Shown: piece after piece, positions 33,792 to 42,083 of the stretch | How the letters are laid out: every line of letters starts with the position of its first letter | Position numbering within the stretch: the first letter of the stretch is position 1 | NCBI RefSeq assembly: GCF_000772105.1 | Contig: NZ_CP009354.1 | Coordinates: 806,001 to 870,000 of the forward strand | Origin: Vibrio tubiashii ATCC 19109 | GTDB lineage: Bacteria; Pseudomonadota; Gammaproteobacteria; Enterobacterales; Vibrionaceae | DNA length: 64,000 bases | Direction: 5' to 3' | Translations under genes and position numbers: made by a program | The notes under the pieces: generated by a model | The model's input: only the letters and a program-made list of their open reading frames with translations | What the model was told of the DNA's origin: nothing | The model's database searches: none

Positions 33792-34445
33792 TTAATTGGT
33801 TTGCAGTTGTTGCTCTAGCTGGAAGGTGACCTCTGGGGCGAGCTGGAGTTGCTTTGCTAGCTCTTGAAGATAAGCCTTTTCCATAAAGTTTTGTTCATCA
33901 ACCACAATCAAAGAGGCTAGATACACCTCTGAGGCCTGCTGTGGTGATTGAGCAAGCCTTGCTATTTCACCTGGGTCGAGTGGCTTGTTGAGCTCACTGT
34001 GAATCAATTGCTGAAGTTGGGTATTGGCCCCTGCTTGAGTAAGAGTGGATTCAATACGCTCCATCTCTTCATTATCGACGTGGCCATCAGCTTTCGCGGC
34101 GGCAATCATTGCTTTGATGATCAACTCGTCATGGATATTGTCATTTGAATTAAAGGTTTCTTGTGGAGATGAAGTAGACTGCTTGTCTTGATAGTCGTTG
34201 TAGACTTTGTAAGCCAAAGCGCCAAGCGCAGCAACGCCACCAATCTTTAGCACGTTTTTGCCGACTTTTTTGCCCATCTTTTTATTCTTCTTCGAACCCA
34301 TTAATAGGCTCACTAAGCCACCACCTACGGCCCCAGCGCCCAAAGATTTCAGAGTGTTTGAATTGGATTGTTGCTTAAGCTGCTGTTGCCCTTTTTGGAC
34401 AAGGTCTGAGCTAAGGGCTTGATTGAGTAAGCTTTTAAGATCCAT
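33792..34445 (-). CDS. TerB-like DUF533 inner-membrane-associated protein
   Basis: The 217-residue protein has an amphipathic N-terminus, a Gly/Lys-rich segment with a hydrophobic stretch (LGAGAVGGGLVSLLMGSKKN then KIGGVAALGALAYKVY, about 35-83), and a C-terminal TerB-like helical domain (IIKAMIAAAKADGHVDNEEM). This is the DUF533/YebE family, in the tellurite-resistance TerB clan because of the acidic helix motif; its role is unknown, possibly envelope stress. It is followed, downstream, by yaeP and, upstream, by purN, with separate transcripts. Confidence 0.85.
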   Translation of the reverse strand: MDLKSLLNQALSSDLVQKGQQQLKQQSNSNTLKSLGAGAVGGGLVSLLMGSKKNKKMGKKVGKNVLKIGGVAALGALAYKVYNDYQDKQSTSSPQETFNSNDNIHDELIIKAMIAAAKADGHVDNEEMERIESTLTQAGANTQLQQLIHSELNKPLDPGEIARLAQSPQQASEVYLASLIVVDEQNFMEKAYLQELAKQLQLAPEVTFQLEQQLQTN

Positions 34446-34510
34446 ACGTTACCTCCGTCATTTTTTGTCAGAATAAGGTAGCGAAGATGAATGGAGGATT
34501 AACAGTCGCA

Positions 34511-34539
34511 AAGAAAAAGACGAGCATGAGCTCGTCTTT
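34511..34539 (-). terminator. purMN terminator
   Basis: AAAGACGAGC and GCTCGTCTTT form a perfect stem; on the minus strand it runs into TTTTTCTTT. Confidence 0.9.
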
Positions 34540-34564
34540 GGATTTGATTGGGTTTAGCAGTGTA

Positions 34565-35206
34565 TTAGTCTTCTGCGTGACCGTGGATTCCAAGCAGCTT
34601 ACCATCGAGGTAGGCCTCTTTTTCATCTTTCATTACCAAGCGCTCTTCCACTAACCATTTTACCACCATAGGGTAAATACGGTGTTCTTGAGTTTGAACA
34701 CGTTCAGTCAGTGTCTCGACGGTATCTTCGTCAAAAATAGGCACTTTCGCTTGCAGAATCACAGGGCCACCATCAAGTTGCTCTGTCACAAAGTGAACGC
34801 TAGTACCGTGTTCTTCATCACCAGCATGGATAGCACGTTGGTAAGTGTTCAATCCAGGGTATTTAGGTAATAGAGAGGGGTGGATGTTAATCATGCGTCC
34901 CATATAGTGACGAACGAATTCGCCACTTAAGATACGCATGTAACCCGCAAGCACGATGACATCAGGTTGATACTCATCGATCTGCTTCATCAACTCATGG
35001 TCAAAGGCATCACGAGTATCGAATGCTTTAGGGTCAAGGAAATGTGCTGCTGAACCTGCTTTTTCTGCTCGTTCTAAAGCATAGACGCCTGCTTTGTTAG
35101 AGAATACGGCAGTGACTCGGCCACCTGTAATTTGGGTGTTACATGCGTCAATAATCGCCTGTAAGTTGGAGCCATTTCCTGAAACTAAAACAACAATACT
35201 CTTCAT
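34565..35206 (-). CDS. purN: Phosphoribosylglycinamide formyltransferase (folate-dependent)
   Basis: The 213-residue enzyme has VLVSGNGSNLQAIIDAC at the nucleotide site, the catalytic Asn/His/Asp set (INIHPSLLPKYPGLNTYQRA) and GTSVHFVTEQLDGGPVI. It transfers formyl from 10-formyl-THF to GAR in purine synthesis. It starts two bases after the purM stop, so it is co-translated with it. Length is typical for PurN. PurR control comes from the operator upstream of purM. Confidence 0.97.
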   Translation of the reverse strand: MKSIVVLVSGNGSNLQAIIDACNTQITGGRVTAVFSNKAGVYALERAEKAGSAAHFLDPKAFDTRDAFDHELMKQIDEYQPDVIVLAGYMRILSGEFVRHYMGRMINIHPSLLPKYPGLNTYQRAIHAGDEEHGTSVHFVTEQLDGGPVILQAKVPIFDEDTVETLTERVQTQEHRIYPMVVKWLVEERLVMKDEKEAYLDGKLLGIHGHAED

Positions 35207-35208
35207 GC

Positions 35209-36249
35209 TTATTTGATCTCTACTTGTTCTTCGCCTGCTTCAGCGTTTGCGATTTCGCCAATTACCCATGCATTCTCACCTTCGTCCTGAAGAAGCTTAA
35301 CAGCAGCATCTGCTTGATCTTTTGGTAGAGCAATAACAAGGCCAACACCACAGTTAAATGTGCGGTACATTTCGTGAGTGGTTACGTTGCCTTTTTCTTG
35401 TAGCCATTTGAAGATAACAGGCCATTCCCAGCTGTTTCCATCAACAACGGCTTTAGTGCCTTGTGGAAGAACGCGTGGGATGTTTTCCCAGAAACCACCA
35501 CCGGTGATGTGAGAGATTGCATGGATATCGTGCTTCTCAATCATCTTAAGTGCTGATTTGATGTAAATTTTTGTTGGTTCTAGTAGGTGCTCACCAATAG
35601 TGCGGCCTGCTAGCTCTTCGTTTTTGTCTGCGCCAGATACTTCAAGAATCTTACGGATCAACGAGTAACCGTTTGAGTGTGGACCGCTTGAACCTACAGC
35701 GATAAGTGCATCACCAGCGGCAACTTTAGTGCCGTCGATAACGTCTTCTTTTTCAACGACACCAACACAGAAGCCCGCAACATCGTAGTCTTCGCCTTCG
35801 TACATTCCTGGCATTTCAGCCGTTTCACCACCGATTAGCGCACAACCTGCTTGTACACAGCCGTCTGCGATACCAGATACTACGTCAGCAGCCGTATCGA
35901 CATCGAGTTTGCCTGTTGCGTAGTAATCTAAGAAGAACAATGGCTCAGCACCTTGTACGATTAGATCGTTTACACACATAGCAACAAGATCAACACCAAT
36001 AGTGTCGTGCTTTTTCATATCCAGAGCTAAGCGCAGTTTAGTACCAACGCCGTCTGTACCTGAAACAAGAACTGGCTGCTTGTATTTAGTTGGCAGTTCG
36101 CATAGTGCGCCAAAACCACCAATACCACCCATTACCTCTGGGCGACGTGTGCGTTTTACTGCACCTTTAATACGGTCAACAAGCGCATTGCCTGCATCGA
36201 TGTCAACGCCAGCGTCTTTGTAGCTAAGAGAAGTGTTATCAGCACTCAC
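35209..36249 (-). CDS. purM: Phosphoribosylformylglycinamidine cyclo-ligase (AIR synthetase)
   Basis: The 346-residue ATP-grasp-like enzyme shows [20 protein letters not shown] at the start, the [13 protein letters not shown] motif, [20 protein letters not shown] and [11 protein letters not shown]. It closes the imidazole ring, FGAM to AIR, directly after PurL in the pathway. It is first in the purMN operon and divergent from upp. A palindromic PurR operator lies 67 bases upstream. Confidence 0.98.
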   Translation of the reverse strand: MSADNTSLSYKDAGVDIDAGNALVDRIKGAVKRTRRPEVMGGIGGFGALCELPTKYKQPVLVSGTDGVGTKLRLALDMKKHDTIGVDLVAMCVNDLIVQGAEPLFFLDYYATGKLDVDTAADVVSGIADGCVQAGCALIGGETAEMPGMYEGEDYDVAGFCVGVVEKEDVIDGTKVAAGDALIAVGSSGPHSNGYSLIRKILEVSGADKNEELAGRTIGEHLLEPTKIYIKSALKMIEKHDIHAISHITGGGFWENIPRVLPQGTKAVVDGNSWEWPVIFKWLQEKGNVTTHEMYRTFNCGVGLVIALPKDQADAAVKLLQDEGENAWVIGEIANAEAGEEQVEIK

Positions 36250-36315
36250 AGGGAAGTCCTCTGGTTTAAAGTTGGATATGAAAACGGCGCTATTCTACCA
36301 GTGGATAAACACAGA

Positions 36316-36331
36316 TAGCAAACGTTTGCGC
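36316..36331. promoter_or_regulatory. PurR operator between purM and upp
   Basis: TAGCAAACGTTTGCGC contains the perfect 12-base palindrome GCAAACGTTTGC, the core of PurR sites. On the minus strand it reads GCGCAAACGTTTGCTA. It should repress purMN and may also affect divergent upp. Confidence 0.88.
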
Positions 36332-36427
36332 AAGTTTTTTCTTTTGTCATAGAACAAGAAATTGAGAACGAAATCGTTTATAATCTGAAGGTTTGTTTAA
36401 AAATCATCACATAAGCCGGAGATGGAA

Positions 36428-37054
36428 ATGAAAGTTGTTGAAGTAAAACACCCTCTTGTTAAGCACAAACTTGGTCTAATGAGAGAAGGTGACATCAGCA
36501 CTAAGCGCTTTCGCGAGCTAGCTACAGAAGTTGGTAGCTTGCTTACTTACGAAGCGACTGCAGACTTTGAAACAGAAAAAGTAACCATTGAAGGTTGGAA
36601 TGGTCCAGTTGAAGTTGACCAAATTAAAGGTAAGAAGGTAACAGTTGTGCCAATCCTGCGTGCAGGTCTTGGTATGATGGATGGCGTTCTTGAGCATATG
36701 CCGAGTGCACGTATCAGTGTTGTTGGTATCTACCGTGATGAAGAAACACTAGAACCTGTTCCTTACTTCAACAAGCTAGCATCAAACATGGATGAGCGTA
36801 TTGCGCTTGTTGTTGACCCAATGCTAGCGACTGGCGGTTCAATGATCGCAACAATCGATCTGCTTAAAGAGAAAGGTTGTAAATCGATTAAAGTTCTTGT
36901 GCTTGTTGCTGCACCTGAAGGTATTGAAGCACTTGAAAAAGCGCACCCTGATGTTGAGCTATTTACAGCTGCTATCGATGAGAAGCTAAACGACAAAGGC
37001 TACATCGTTCCTGGTCTTGGCGACGCAGGCGATAAGATCTTCGGTACAGTATAA
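36428..37054 (+). CDS. upp: Uracil phosphoribosyltransferase
   Basis: The 208-residue salvage enzyme begins [16 protein letters not shown] and contains the PRPP site [10 protein letters not shown] and [11 protein letters not shown], matching E. coli Upp in length. It makes UMP from uracil and PRPP. GGAG at 36418-36421 fits the ATG at 36428 (spacing six) and not the one at 36422 (spacing zero). A TATAAT lies at 36379-36384. It is divergent from purM, as in E. coli and vibrios. The downstream terminator is followed at once by a composite repeat. Confidence 0.98.
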   Translation: MKVVEVKHPLVKHKLGLMREGDISTKRFRELATEVGSLLTYEATADFETEKVTIEGWNGPVEVDQIKGKKVTVVPILRAGLGMMDGVLEHMPSARISVVGIYRDEETLEPVPYFNKLASNMDERIALVVDPMLATGGSMIATIDLLKEKGCKSIKVLVLVAAPEGIEALEKAHPDVELFTAAIDEKLNDKGYIVPGLGDAGDKIFGTV

Positions 37055-37077
37055 GCTGAAGATGCTAAGTGAATGAC

Positions 37078-37107
37078 AAGAGGAGCCGATTGGCTCCTCT
37101 TTTGTTT
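37078..37107 (+). terminator. upp terminator
   Basis: AAGAGGAGCC and GGCTCCTCTT form a perfect stem with loop GATT and a T-rich tail. Confidence 0.92.
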
Positions 37108-37110
37108 TAT

Positions 37111-37192
37111 GGAACGGACTTCGTCCTTTAGATCGCTGCGCTGCTGGAAAACGGGAGCGGGCTTCGCCCTGCTAGGGGAAGAGCAAGGTGAT
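37111..37192 (+). repeat. Composite repeat head, copy 4 (no octamer array)
   Basis: GGAACGGACTTCGTCC starts the head, with TGGAAAAC and a GGGC-TTC-GCCC hairpin, then it breaks off (GCTAGGGGAAGAGCAAGG) into an ERIC-like palindrome instead of an octamer array. Confidence 0.85.
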
Positions 37193-37196
37193 ATTT

Positions 37197-37301
37197 CGTC
37201 ATTCCCTAGACTGACGCAGGAAGGAGTAGGGAATCTCAATAAGTCAGCGACTAGCTTGAAGAGATCCCCAACTCGTTCGTACCTCACTCTTGAGGATGAC
37301 A
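37197..37301. repeat. ERIC-like imperfect palindrome, copy 1
   Basis: This element of about 105 bases has ends GTCATTCCCTAGA and its near-complement (TCTTGAGGATGAC). Internally GAGTAGGGAATCTC is complementary to GAGATCCCCAACTC. The whole can fold into one long stem, like enterobacterial ERIC units. Confidence 0.85.
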
Positions 37302-37317
37302 AGCTAACCTTTGAAAT

Positions 37318-37347
37318 AAAAAAGGGTTGGCATTAAGTGCCAACCCT
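37318..37347 (-). terminator. rluF terminator
   Basis: AGGGTTGGCA and TGCCAACCCT form a perfect stem with loop TTAAG, running into TTTTT on the minus strand. Confidence 0.88.
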
Positions 37348-37356
37348 CGAAAAATT

Positions 37357-37404
37357 TCTCCAGCTCTCCAGCTCTCCAGCTCTCCAGCTCTCCAGCTCTC
37401 CAGC
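37357..37404 (-). repeat. Octamer array in the rluF 3' untranslated region (6 copies)
   Basis: Six copies of TCTCCAGC end exactly at the base before the rluF stop codon, so the message reads stop codon then GCTGGAGA repeats, then the terminator. This is the same layout as at bamE. Confidence 0.95.
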
Positions 37405-38439
37405 TTACTTCTTCAAACTCAAAGTGCCGCCAGAGCGTGGTTTTGCAGGGCGCTGTGATTTATCACTGGAAGGCTTATAGAAAGTCTTACCTTTATTTGG
37501 CTTGGCTTTTGAGTCGCTTGAGTTGTTACCACTATCGCGGCCTTTCTTCGAGTTTGGTGCATGGCGGAACTCATCGGCGTTACGGCCTTTAAAAGTACGA
37601 TTCTTTTGATTACGACGCGCTTTAGAGTCTTGGTTTTCTTCGCGGCTATCAAACAGCTTAGCATCAGTCGCTTTGCGAATGCGTTTACCCTTGCTATCTA
37701 CTTTGGATGCCTCTTCAGTGCCGCTAGAGTCTTCACACATTACCAGAATCTCGGCTACTTCCGCATCTGTTAGGTAACGCCATTGTCCATTAGGAATCCC
37801 ATCAAGCGAGATGTTCATAATGCGTACACGGCGAAGCTTGAATACTTCATAGCCTAATGCTTCACACATACGACGGATTTGGCGGTTGAGACCTTGAGTA
37901 AGCACAATGCGGAACGAGAATTTAGTCTCTTTAGTCACAGTACAAGGAAGAGTGATGGTATCGAGGATATTCACCCCTGAAGACATCTGCTTAATAAACT
38001 CTTCAGTGATCGGCTTATCTACGCGAACCACATACTCTTTTTCGTGGTTATTACCGGCGCGAAGAATCTTGTTTACGATATCGCCGTCGTTGGTTAAGAA
38101 GATCAACCCGTCTGAAGGTTTGTCTAAGCGACCAATCGGGAAAATACGTTTCTTGTGGCCGATGAAGTCAACGATATTACCCGGAATATCACGTTCTGTG
38201 GTACAGGTAATACCCGTCGGCTTATTGAGTGCGATGTAAACAGGTTTATCAGTGGCAGCTGCGATTGGCTTATCATCAACTCGGACGTCATCACCTAGCT
38301 GAACCTTGGTGCCCATTTCAGGTACTTTACCATTAATGGTGACGCGGCCTTGCTCGATGAGGCGGTCAGCTTCACGGCGTGAGCAAAAACCTGTTTCGCT
38401 GATAAACTTATTGAGGCGTTTAGCGTTATCTTGTGACAT
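37405..38439 (-). CDS. rluF: 23S rRNA pseudouridine(2604) synthase RluF
   Basis: The 344-residue enzyme has an N-terminal S4 RNA-binding domain ([20 protein letters not shown]), the RsuA-type catalytic segment [19 protein letters not shown] with the catalytic Asp, and [19 protein letters not shown]. Together with [17 protein letters not shown] it matches RluF. It makes pseudouridine in 23S rRNA (2604, partly 2605). The C-terminal 110 residues are a disordered Lys/Arg/Ser-rich extension ([19 protein letters not shown]), longer than in E. coli RluF. An octamer array abuts its stop. Confidence 0.93.
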   Translation of the reverse strand: MSQDNAKRLNKFISETGFCSRREADRLIEQGRVTINGKVPEMGTKVQLGDDVRVDDKPIAAATDKPVYIALNKPTGITCTTERDIPGNIVDFIGHKKRIFPIGRLDKPSDGLIFLTNDGDIVNKILRAGNNHEKEYVVRVDKPITEEFIKQMSSGVNILDTITLPCTVTKETKFSFRIVLTQGLNRQIRRMCEALGYEVFKLRRVRIMNISLDGIPNGQWRYLTDAEVAEILVMCEDSSGTEEASKVDSKGKRIRKATDAKLFDSREENQDSKARRNQKNRTFKGRNADEFRHAPNSKKGRDSGNNSSDSKAKPNKGKTFYKPSSDKSQRPAKPRSGGTLSLKK

Positions 38440-38533
38440 GTTGTTCTCCTAACGTTTCACAACGGCGGTTTAAAGGTGTGCTGACCAATAAATCAGCACA
38501 TAGAGGGCGCGCATTCTAGCACTGTGCTACGCG

Positions 38534-39115
38534 TTAACCCAGTCGTTTTTGGTGGCGTTCACGAGTTTCGATTTTTTTCTCGGCGCTTTTTCGCAGTAAG
38601 ACGTACACGGCACCGGTGCCACCATGGAAGCGCTGGGCACTGTGAACACATTGCACTTCTTTAATTTGCATCAGCCATTGAGAGACAAAACTCTTCATCA
38701 GTGCTGGTGGGTTAGAACGCTCACCTTTGCCATGAACAATGACCACGGTACGAATATCCATCCGCATACATTGCTTTAAGAACTTAACCACTTCATCGCG
38801 TGCTTGTTCGAGGGTACGTTTGTGTAAATCGAGTCTTGCTTGTATTGGGTATTTAGCAAGACGTAACTTTTTGTACACACCGTCTTGGACGCCATCACGT
38901 TTGAACTCGATAATATCGTCTGGCTTTATCATCTCAGCATGATCGATGGACAGATATTCAGGGTCTTCTTCTGTTAACCAGATGGCGGCCTCACGCTTAG
39001 CAAGTTGTGCATCGGTTACCTGATGTTGCTTTTTATGTTCGGTCGTATCTTGCTGAAGAGGTTTTACATCGCCCATCATTTGTTGAAATAGGCTTAGGTC
39101 ATCATCATGAGACAT
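38534..39115 (-). CDS. smrA: Smr-domain DNA endonuclease SmrA
   Basis: The 193-residue protein matches E. coli SmrA (YdaL). The N-terminus is acidic (MSHDDDLSLFQQMMGDVKPL), followed by EFKRDGVQDGVYKKLRLAKY and a C-terminal Smr domain with ARLDLHKRTLEQARDEV, VVIVHGKGER and HGGTGAVYVLLRK. Smr domains nick nucleic acid; SmrA has been reported to cut DNA in vitro, but its cellular role is unclear. It is upstream of rluF on the same strand with a gap of 94 bases. Confidence 0.9.
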   Translation of the reverse strand: MSHDDDLSLFQQMMGDVKPLQQDTTEHKKQHQVTDAQLAKREAAIWLTEEDPEYLSIDHAEMIKPDDIIEFKRDGVQDGVYKKLRLAKYPIQARLDLHKRTLEQARDEVVKFLKQCMRMDIRTVVIVHGKGERSNPPALMKSFVSQWLMQIKEVQCVHSAQRFHGGTGAVYVLLRKSAEKKIETRERHQKRLG

Positions 39116-39198
39116 AGCTACATCTCAGAGTAGTAAATCAATATCAACATTATACCTGTGAAGGTAAGGGGGGGATCAAGAGTTTGCTAGATGAGAAA

Positions 39199-39232
39199 TA
39201 AAAAACCGAAGCAGACAAGGTATCTACTTCGG
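39199..39232 (-). terminator. Terminator of the DUF3149 gene
   Basis: On the minus strand ACCGAAGTAGA and TCTGCTTCGGT pair (one mismatch) and run into TTTTTTATTT. Confidence 0.8.
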
Positions 39233-39273
39233 TGCATAGCGAATGTCTATTCTATGAATAGGGCTAAGCGATT

Positions 39274-39414
39274 CTAGTGAGGAGATTTGTCGTTCATCAC
39301 TTTGTAGATGAAGTAACCGCCGTAGAACAGCATTAGACCGAAGGCGCCAAAGATGACAATCATTGAAGATAGACCTACCGCATTACCAAATAGGAGATCA
39401 AGCCAAAAGTCCAT
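39274..39414 (-). CDS. DUF3149-type single-pass membrane protein (46 residues)
   Basis: An ATG at 39414 follows GGAGG five bases upstream. The 46-residue product starts MDFWLDLLFGNAVGLSSMIV and has one hydrophobic helix (about 15-38) ending in a short charged tail NDKSPH. This matches the DUF3149 family of tiny membrane proteins; function unknown. It has its own terminator, so it is a monocistronic gene between smrA and the tRNA-Pro. Confidence 0.83.
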   Translation of the reverse strand: MDFWLDLLFGNAVGLSSMIVIFGAFGLMLFYGGYFIYKVMNDKSPH

Positions 39415-39612
39415 AGTTCCTCCAAAGAGTACAAAGTGAGATGACAAGGGTTAAGGTAAAACACGGTTAAATATGCAACACTGATCTGGATCAATTGTTG
39501 TTATTAGGTTGCGGATTTGTTCTTGTTGATGTGTTTTTGCTCACACTTTATACGTGTTAGATGATGTTTTATACAAACGGACAATAAAATTGAAAAAGTT
39601 ACTTAAAATGGC

Positions 39613-39640
39613 TTGCGTTAGAAATCAGAATCCGTATTAT
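39613..39640 (+). promoter_or_regulatory. Promoter of the tRNA-Pro transcript
   Basis: TTGCGT (39613-39618), 16-base spacer, TATTAT (39635-39640), with a GC-rich discriminator as in stable-RNA promoters. It lies about 40 bases before the tRNA relic. Confidence 0.55.
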
Positions 39641-39679
39641 ACGCCTTCGTTGACGGGCAATGAGCTCGAATAAACATCT

Positions 39680-39746
39680 CGTGAAGAGCGTGCTAGGTAA
39701 CGCATCTCGGGGTTTTGGAATAGCGGACCAGAGGGCGACCCTCTCG
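39680..39746 (+). pseudogene. Decayed tRNA-Pro relic
   Basis: CGTGAAGAGCGTGCTAGGTA then ACGCATCT matches the acceptor and D-arm of the intact tRNA-Pro just downstream (CGGTGAATAGCGCAGCTTGG, TAGCGCATCT) with few changes. The anticodon loop is disrupted by extra bases (CGGGGTTTTGGAATAGC), GGACCAGAGGG is kept, and the T-arm is lost. It lies between the promoter and the working tRNA, so it is still transcribed. There is no foldable tRNA, so I call it a relic. Confidence 0.6.
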
Positions 39747-39772
39747 TAACGCGAGTTTCCAAGTCAACATTT

Positions 39773-39849
<77 letters not shown>

Positions 39850-39856
39850 TATATAG

Positions 39857-39888
39857 AAAAAGGCTCTGCAGAAATGCAGAGCCTTTTT
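39857..39888 (+). terminator. tRNA-Pro terminator
   Basis: AAAAAGGCTCTGCA and TGCAGAGCCTTTTT form a perfect 14-bp stem. Confidence 0.95.
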
Positions 39889-39896
39889 CGTATTTA

Positions 39897-40102
39897 GGAA
39901 CGGGCTACGCCCTATGGAAAGCGGGAACGGACTGCGTCCTAAGGAACGCTGCGCTTTTGGAAAATGGGATCGGGCTGCGCCCTGCTGGACAACTAGAATT
40001 GACTCCGGAATAGAAAGTGGAGCAGATTTAGTTATCCAGTTATCCAGTTATCCAGTTATCCAGTTATCCAGTTATCCAGTTATCCAGTTATCCAGTTATC
40101 CG
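39897..40102 (+). repeat. Composite intergenic repeat, copy 5
   Basis: Two head modules stand in tandem (GGGC-TAC-GCCC, TGGAAAGC, GGAC-TGC-GTCC, TGGAAAAT, GGGC-TGC-GCCC, TGGACAAC). A decayed spacer (GAATTGACTCCGGAAT) and the octamer array follow. It runs directly into an ERIC-like palindrome, in the convergent gap tRNA-Pro/exported protein. Confidence 0.88.
40031..40102 (+). repeat. Tandem array of GTTATCCA (8 copies) plus one GTTATCCG
   Basis: Eight perfect units and a terminal GTTATCCG; the same terminal variant ends the array at 32747. Here the last two bases overlap the start of the ERIC-like element. Confidence 0.95.
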
Positions 40103-40205
40103 TCATTCCCTAGAGTGACGAAGGAAGGAGTAGGGAATCTCCATGAGTCATCGACTTGCTTTAAGAGATCCCCAACTCACTCATTCTTCGCTCTTGAGGA
40201 TGACA
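40101..40205. repeat. ERIC-like imperfect palindrome, copy 2
   Basis: It has the same 105-base structure and ends as the element at 37197, with GTCATTCCCTAGAGTGACGA on the left and CTCTTGAGGATGACA on the right. Confidence 0.88.
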
Positions 40206-40222
40206 GCTTAATTTATTGAAAT

Positions 40223-40251
40223 AAAAAGGGCTGACACAGAATGCCAACCCT
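40223..40251 (-). terminator. Terminator of the exported-protein gene at 40272
   Basis: AGGGCTGACA and TGCCAACCCT pair imperfectly and run into TTTTT on the minus strand; related in sequence to the bamE, nadK and rluF terminators. Confidence 0.75.
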
Positions 40252-40271
40252 CCAAGATTTCTCGTTTCTCG

Positions 40272-40700
40272 CTAATTCACATCACAACTGATCTCTTTGA
40301 TTGGTGTTTCTGACGTCGTAAAGCAGATGTATGCCTCAACGGGATTATTTGGCCCGATGCGAATATAGCCAGCTTGCACCTCATCTTGGTTAAAAGAGAT
40401 GGAGTGTGACTGGCCTTTCTGATTGTCAAAATAGATGGCTTCAAAGCTGCCTTGCATTTGATTAGCAACGCGATCACGAGTATGAGATGTAGTAAAAGTC
40501 ACATTAGCACAGCGCATGGGCGGCTTTTCTTTAATAAGAATTTGACCACTTTCTCTATCCAGAACACCACCTTTTGTCTCTGAAGCTATATCAATAGGTT
40601 GGTAATATTCTATGGTACATGTGGCTTTGGCAAAGGCATGCGCGGAAAATAAGCTTAAGGAAGCAAGAAAGTAGCCTAAAGCTTTTGATTCTTTCGACAT
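40272..40700 (-). CDS. Exported protein of unknown function
   Basis: The 142-residue protein has a signal peptide (MSKESKALGYFLASLSLFSA then HAFA/KA, cleavage near residue 25), so it is likely periplasmic. The mature part has four cysteines that could form two disulphides (TCTIEYY, RCANVTF, YICFTT, SCDVN) and no recognisable domain. I do not know the family. It is downstream of a TraB/GumN-family gene on the same strand, 114 bases away, and may share its transcript. Confidence 0.7.
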   Translation of the reverse strand: MSKESKALGYFLASLSLFSAHAFAKATCTIEYYQPIDIASETKGGVLDRESGQILIKEKPPMRCANVTFTTSHTRDRVANQMQGSFEAIYFDNQKGQSHSISFNQDEVQAGYIRIGPNNPVEAYICFTTSETPIKEISCDVN

Positions 40701-40814
40701 TGATGATTCAGTTTATTTGGTAAGTTTGATTCAAGCGTACCATCTTGCCACGTCCTAAGTATGTTAAAACGCTGCAAAATTAATGTATCGATCGGTCACA
40801 GTTAATAAGCAGCT

Positions 40815-41678
40815 TTAGTATTTAAACTCGCAGTTTGACGTTTTGCTCTTTGATAGCTGTGTTACTTTAAAACCTTCATCTTTCAGTAGCTTCAACACGC
40901 TTTGTTCACCTAATAAATGTAGGGTTCCAACGACAATGACATATGACCCTTTAGATTTAGGTAACCATTTGGGGTTGGAAAGTTTTTCTGCCCAATCAAG
41001 GTTGCGGTCGATAAGAAATGATTTTTCAAAATCCGGAGACATTTGTGTTAGTGAGGCAAATTCTTCTAGTTTACTCATATCACCCGCTTTCCAGCTTTCG
41101 ATTAGGCAATGTGTCGCATCTTCAGAATGATCGAACTCCTCGATAGCGCTGATCAATAGCTCTTTGCCAGATTCTTTCTGCCCAGTCAGTAAATCAATTT
41201 GAAATTGCAGGGACTCAAGGCTTATCACAGGCTTTTCCCATAAGTTAGCTTTGTATGCGAGCCTAACATCTACCCCATCTGCGGCAGAGTAACCAAGGTA
41301 TTCAATTTGCCTCATCTGAATGGCGAGAGCAGCAGCCCATGGCGGAGTGTGTAACAGTTCATTTGCGTTCATCTCTAACAAATTAGAAATACCGATGAGT
41401 TCGTTTTGTTGAGCTGTTGAAAGCACATCTTTAGATAGTAGCGTTGTTGGCGGGTACTTAATCCCCCCGTTTTGGCGAACGTCGGTTTCAACGATCAAGC
41501 CTTGGCTTGTCTTAAGTCGGTTGAAGACTATTTCAGGTAAGGGATACATACTCTTATCGCCAACATGAACAGAGCCTATGACTGTGTATTGCAGCCCACC
41601 TTTTTCAATGTTCCAGATGAGAGGCTCGGCTTGGATGCTTGCTGACAACACCAATAGTAAGAGAAGTAATTTACGCAT
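40815..41678 (-). CDS. TraB/GumN family exported protein
   Basis: The 287-residue protein has a signal peptide (MRKLLLLLLVLSASIQA) and the TraB/GumN (Tiki-like) fold: IGSVHVGDKSMYPLP near residues 34-48, SYVIVVGTLHLLGEQSVLKL near the C-terminus, and a central helical part. The GSxHxG and GxLHL motifs carry the putative metal-binding histidines. Eukaryotic Tiki relatives are metalloproteases; bacterial members are mostly uncharacterised. It likely acts in the periplasm. It reads away from the hexosaminidase gene, which starts 405 bases to the right. Confidence 0.85.
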   Translation of the reverse strand: MRKLLLLLLVLSASIQAEPLIWNIEKGGLQYTVIGSVHVGDKSMYPLPEIVFNRLKTSQGLIVETDVRQNGGIKYPPTTLLSKDVLSTAQQNELIGISNLLEMNANELLHTPPWAAALAIQMRQIEYLGYSAADGVDVRLAYKANLWEKPVISLESLQFQIDLLTGQKESGKELLISAIEEFDHSEDATHCLIESWKAGDMSKLEEFASLTQMSPDFEKSFLIDRNLDWAEKLSNPKWLPKSKGSYVIVVGTLHLLGEQSVLKLLKDEGFKVTQLSKSKTSNCEFKY

Positions 41679-42083
41679 TAATGGATCCTTACCGATGCGG
41701 AAAAATTGTTGAAATCCGTTATTTCAACGGAGTTTGACGAGGAAAAAGTGAGTACAACATCACGTTTTCGTATCCAAGTCATCTTTAGATATTACGATAA
41801 CAAATGCCGTGTTGTGATCTTTCTTCACTTTAAATTGTGTTTTGCACCCGAAAGCTGTGATTTGGTTCTCAGTAATCTCGTTAAATTAACTACGTCGAAA
41901 TTGACGAGTTGGATAAGTTTATGTTTTTTATCGCTTAAATTTAACTTGAAAATGTAAAGTTTGAATCTGATCACTTTCGGTGATGATTAATTTTACGATG
42001 AAAAATAACTCGCGATATGTTGTTTGCATCTTAGTTTTAGAGCCAACTTTTTTCGGCTTAATTTACGTTTTGGGGTAAGTAAG
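41679..42083. other. Divergent promoter region of the TraB/GumN gene and the hexosaminidase
   Basis: The 405 bases hold no gene. ATCAC-TTTCG-GTGAT (41970-41984) is a perfect inverted repeat and a candidate operator for the hexosaminidase. TTGTGATCTTTCTTCAC near 41813 is a poor CRP-like half-pair. AT-rich stretches leave room for both promoters; none is clear-cut. Confidence 0.4.

Noticed and set aside
41805..41830. CRP site upstream of the hexosaminidase
   Set aside because: The half-sites TGTGA and TTCAC are spaced one base off the consensus, so support is too weak.
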